Notes under the pieces: generated by a model
The model's input: the letters and a program-made list of their open reading frames with translations, nothing else
Database searches by the model: none
Told to the model about the DNA's origin: nothing
Origin: Patescibacteria group bacterium
GTDB lineage: Bacteria > Patescibacteriota > Gracilibacteria > UM-FILTER-43-11
Length of the DNA stretch: 7,583 nucleotides
Reading direction: 5' to 3'
Assembly: GCA_018814945.1 (NCBI GenBank)
Contig: JAHIYT010000012.1
Coordinates: forward strand, 1-7,583
Program-made: the position numbers and the translations under genes
Shown: in pieces, positions 6,285-7,583 of the stretch
How positions within the stretch are numbered: position 1 is the stretch's first letter
Layout: each line of letters starts with the position of its first letter

Positions 6285-6916
6285 ATATCGATTCTGACTT
6301 CATAGAGCCAAAAAAACGTAATCCATTCTACAGCTTCTTAGCTTTATTTTTAGCAATTGCTTTGTTCCTTTTATCTCTGCAAGGATATTTTTATCTAATG
6401 CATCCAGAACCAGTGAATATTCCTACACTTTATGAGATTCAGGATTTTTTACCCGATGTAAGTCAGCCTTTCACATCACACAGGTCTGATGAGGTTAAAA
6501 TAGCTATCGAAGAATCACGAGATTATATAAAACAAGTGGCAAATTACATTGCGGCTCAGTCCTGCAAAAAGGCGGATCGAGTTTGTCAGAGCAGAGCCCT
6601 CTTTTACTTTGTACGCGATAATATTCAATATGTTCCAGATGCAAGTTTTCATGATCAGTTAGAAAATCCAATCACCGTATTAAAAACAGGCGGAGCAGAT
6701 TGTGAAGATATGGCAGTACTTCTCCTCGCGCTAGAAAAGGCAATCGGCAATGGAACACAGCTTGTATTTGTACCGGGCCATGCTTACGCGCAAATCAGTA
6801 TTCCAAAATATAAAAGTGAAAAGTGGTTAAATCTAGAGGCAACTTGTAAAAATTGTATGTTTAATGAATTAGTGGAATCGTCTGCATTAGCGAAGAAAAC
6901 TTATTATGAAATCTAA
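6281..6916 (+). CDS. membrane-anchored transglutaminase-like protein (putative cysteine peptidase)
   Basis: The 211-residue protein has a short basic cytoplasmic start (KKR at 11-13), one hydrophobic helix at about 16-38, and the rest probably outside the membrane (positive-inside rule). The C-terminal half carries a transglutaminase-like papain fold. GGADCEDMAVLL (137-148) supplies nucleophile Cys141, VPGHAYAQI (164-172) supplies His167, and WLNLEAT (182-188) supplies Glu186, where many family members have Asp. Ahead of the core, ALFYFVRDNIQYVPD (106-120) matches the usual helix before the catalytic Cys. Two further cysteine pairs, Cys95/Cys102 and Cys189/Cys192, could form disulfides or bind metal. 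Members of this superfamily act as peptidases, amidases or crosslinkers, and the substrate here cannot be told. The gene starts inside the nadC stop (ATGA). Its TAA stop lies just 6 bp before a large palindrome, and the frame past the stop runs uninterrupted into trpG. Confidence 0.8.
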   Translation: MNIDSDFIEPKKRNPFYSFLALFLAIALFLLSLQGYFYLMHPEPVNIPTLYEIQDFLPDVSQPFTSHRSDEVKIAIEESRDYIKQVANYIAAQSCKKADRVCQSRALFYFVRDNIQYVPDASFHDQLENPITVLKTGGADCEDMAVLLLALEKAIGNGTQLVFVPGHAYAQISIPKYKSEKWLNLEATCKNCMFNELVESSALAKKTYYEI

Positions 6917-6922
6917 CCAGTT

Positions 6923-6981
6923 GAGGGACCAATCGTTGGACCAGTTGTGGATTCCACAACAGGTCTCACAATCGGTCCCTC
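6923..6981 (+). repeat. 59-bp near-perfect palindrome between the transglutaminase-like gene and trpG
   Basis: The 28-nt arms at 6923-6950 and 6954-6981 flank a 3-nt ATT loop. By hand alignment 23 of 28 positions are Watson-Crick pairs, one is a G-T wobble and four are mismatches. The outer 8 bp (GAGGGACC/GGTCCCTC) and the inner 7 bp (GTTGTGG/CCACAAC) are perfect. It begins 6 bp after the upstream stop and ends 10 bp before the trpG ATG. No T-run follows on the + strand, so it is not a classical terminator. It is open in the trpG frame. It may be a mobile palindromic element or an RNA hairpin that protects mRNA or controls trpG translation. Confidence 0.85.
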
Positions 6982-6991
6982 TATCGGAAAT

Positions 6992-7583
6992 ATGAAGACA
7001 TTAATAATAGACAACTACGACTCATTCACCTACATACTCAAACAATACGTAGGCCAGCTCGGGGGAAAACCCGAGGTTTTTTTTCATGACAAAATTACAA
7101 TCGCTGAAATAAAAAAGCTAAAACCAACTCACATCATCCTATCCCCAGGTCCTGGAACTGTTGACGAGCCAAAAGATGTCGGGATTATGTTTGATGTGAT
7201 TAAAGAATTCTACAAAACAATCCCAATTCTCGGAGTTTGTCTTGGTCATCAGGCTATTTGTAAATTTTTCGGTGGAACTATCGTCCGCGCACCAAAAATA
7301 ATGCATGGAAAAAGATCTAAAATATATTTTAAGGACACAGGAGGCAGAAAACAGAAAACAGCTGAGCCCTGTGTTCAGTGTCCTGTGTCCTTATTTGAAG
7401 GAATTCACAACCCATTCGAAGCCATGCGTTACCACTCTTTAATAGTCGACACACCGTTTTGGATGAATGACGAGGTTGATACGATAGCTCATACGTCCGA
7501 TTTTTTAATAATGGGTGTTAAGCATAACAAGTATCCAGTATTTGGTGTTCAATTTCACCCCGAAAGTTTGGGAACGAAAGAAG
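6992..7583 (+). CDS. trpG: anthranilate/aminodeoxychorismate synthase glutamine amidotransferase subunit (partial, 3' end outside window)
   Basis: Class I glutamine amidotransferase that releases ammonia from glutamine for a chorismate-using partner (TrpE or PabB), neither of which is in view. The first 197 residues are present and the frame runs off the right edge. Family motifs are LIIDNYDSFTYIL (4-16), LSPGPG (50-55), the nucleophile elbow GVCLGHQA (81-88) with Cys83, RYHSLIV (146-152), and QFHPES (187-192) with His189 and Glu191 completing the triad. Sequence alone does not separate trpG from pabA. Between HGK (105-107) and FEGI (135-138) there are 27 residues, where E. coli TrpG has about 11. 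The extra stretch coincides with an inverted repeat. The ATG at 6992 gives the canonical family N-terminus. It follows the palindrome by 10 bp without a convincing Shine-Dalgarno sequence. It probably belongs to the nadC transcript. Confidence 0.92.
   Translation, partial: MKTLIIDNYDSFTYILKQYVGQLGGKPEVFFHDKITIAEIKKLKPTHIILSPGPGTVDEPKDVGIMFDVIKEFYKTIPILGVCLGHQAICKFFGGTIVRAPKIMHGKRSKIYFKDTGGRKQKTAEPCVQCPVSLFEGIHNPFEAMRYHSLIVDTPFWMNDEVDTIAHTSDFLIMGVKHNKYPVFGVQFHPESLGTKE
7330..7393 (+). repeat. palindromic in-frame insertion within trpG
   Basis: Perfect 13-bp arms at 7330-7342 and 7381-7393 (TAAGGACACAGGA against its complement) flank a 38-nt loop. The loop holds CAGAAAA twice in tandem (7345-7358) and another partial arm copy, CCTGTGT at 7368-7374. 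It encodes TrpG residues 114-134, a Lys/Thr/Cys stretch without counterpart in ordinary TrpG, in the surface region before the RYHSL motif. The frame is preserved. Its sequence is unrelated to the palindrome upstream of the gene. Confidence 0.75.

Noticed and set aside
6923..6991. Rho-independent terminator, trp leader-peptide attenuator or T-box before trpG
   Set aside because: No T-run follows the hairpin, no Trp-rich leader peptide is present, and no T-box or specifier features are seen.
6947..6991. GTG at 6947 as an upstream start for trpG
   Set aside because: It lies inside the palindrome and would add 15 residues before the canonical family N-terminus that begins at the ATG at 6992.
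1..7583. CRISPR array, insertion sequence or attachment site
   Set aside because: No regularly spaced direct repeats, transposase or integrase genes were seen, and no duplicated tRNA 3' end lies near the tRNA-Trp gene.

Overview
The window is AT-rich bacterial DNA with every gene on the + strand. The coding style suggests a candidate-phyla (Patescibacteria/CPR-like) bacterium: short intergenic gaps, ATGA stop/start overlaps, almost no Shine-Dalgarno sequences, compact proteins, and a scattered mix of pathway genes. This placement is an inference; no marker gene fixes it. TGA acts as a stop codon (trkA and nadC both end in TGA, inside ATGA overlaps), and the only tRNA is a CCA-anticodon tRNA-Trp. 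The UGA-to-glycine code of Gracilibacteria/Absconditabacteria is therefore not supported here.

Layout: (1) 51-2119, trkA and trkH, a translationally overlapping pair for a Trk/Ktr-type potassium channel and its regulatory subunit. (2) 2198-2271, tRNA-Trp(CCA), followed by an orphan three-helix membrane sensor histidine kinase (2324-3727). (3) 3798-4394, pyrE, of the type resembling the OPRT domain of UMP synthase. (4) 4486-5327, two small unrecognised proteins in tandem behind the best promoter in the window. Both carry the same three-cysteine signature C-x4-C-x3-[DE]-R-C. (5) 5388 to the right edge, nadC, a membrane-anchored transglutaminase-like protein, and a partial trpG/pabA-type glutamine amidotransferase, tightly packed as one probable operon.

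Regulation: four transcription units begin with recognisable -10 boxes placed so that the predicted leaders are only about 16-31 nt. Three of these are extended -10 elements (TGT followed by TATAAT or TAAAAT). Two short hairpins that may end the upstream unit physically overlap the -35 region of the next promoter.

The most unusual structures are two palindromes around trpG. A 59-bp near-perfect palindrome (6923-6981) fills almost the whole gap between the transglutaminase stop and the trpG start. It is open in frame with trpG and encodes nearly the same peptide when read from either strand. A second palindrome (7330-7393, 13-bp perfect arms) lies inside trpG, exactly where the protein has about 16 extra residues compared with ordinary TrpG. 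Together with the paired cysteine-motif proteins, these are the strongest candidates for undescribed biology here.
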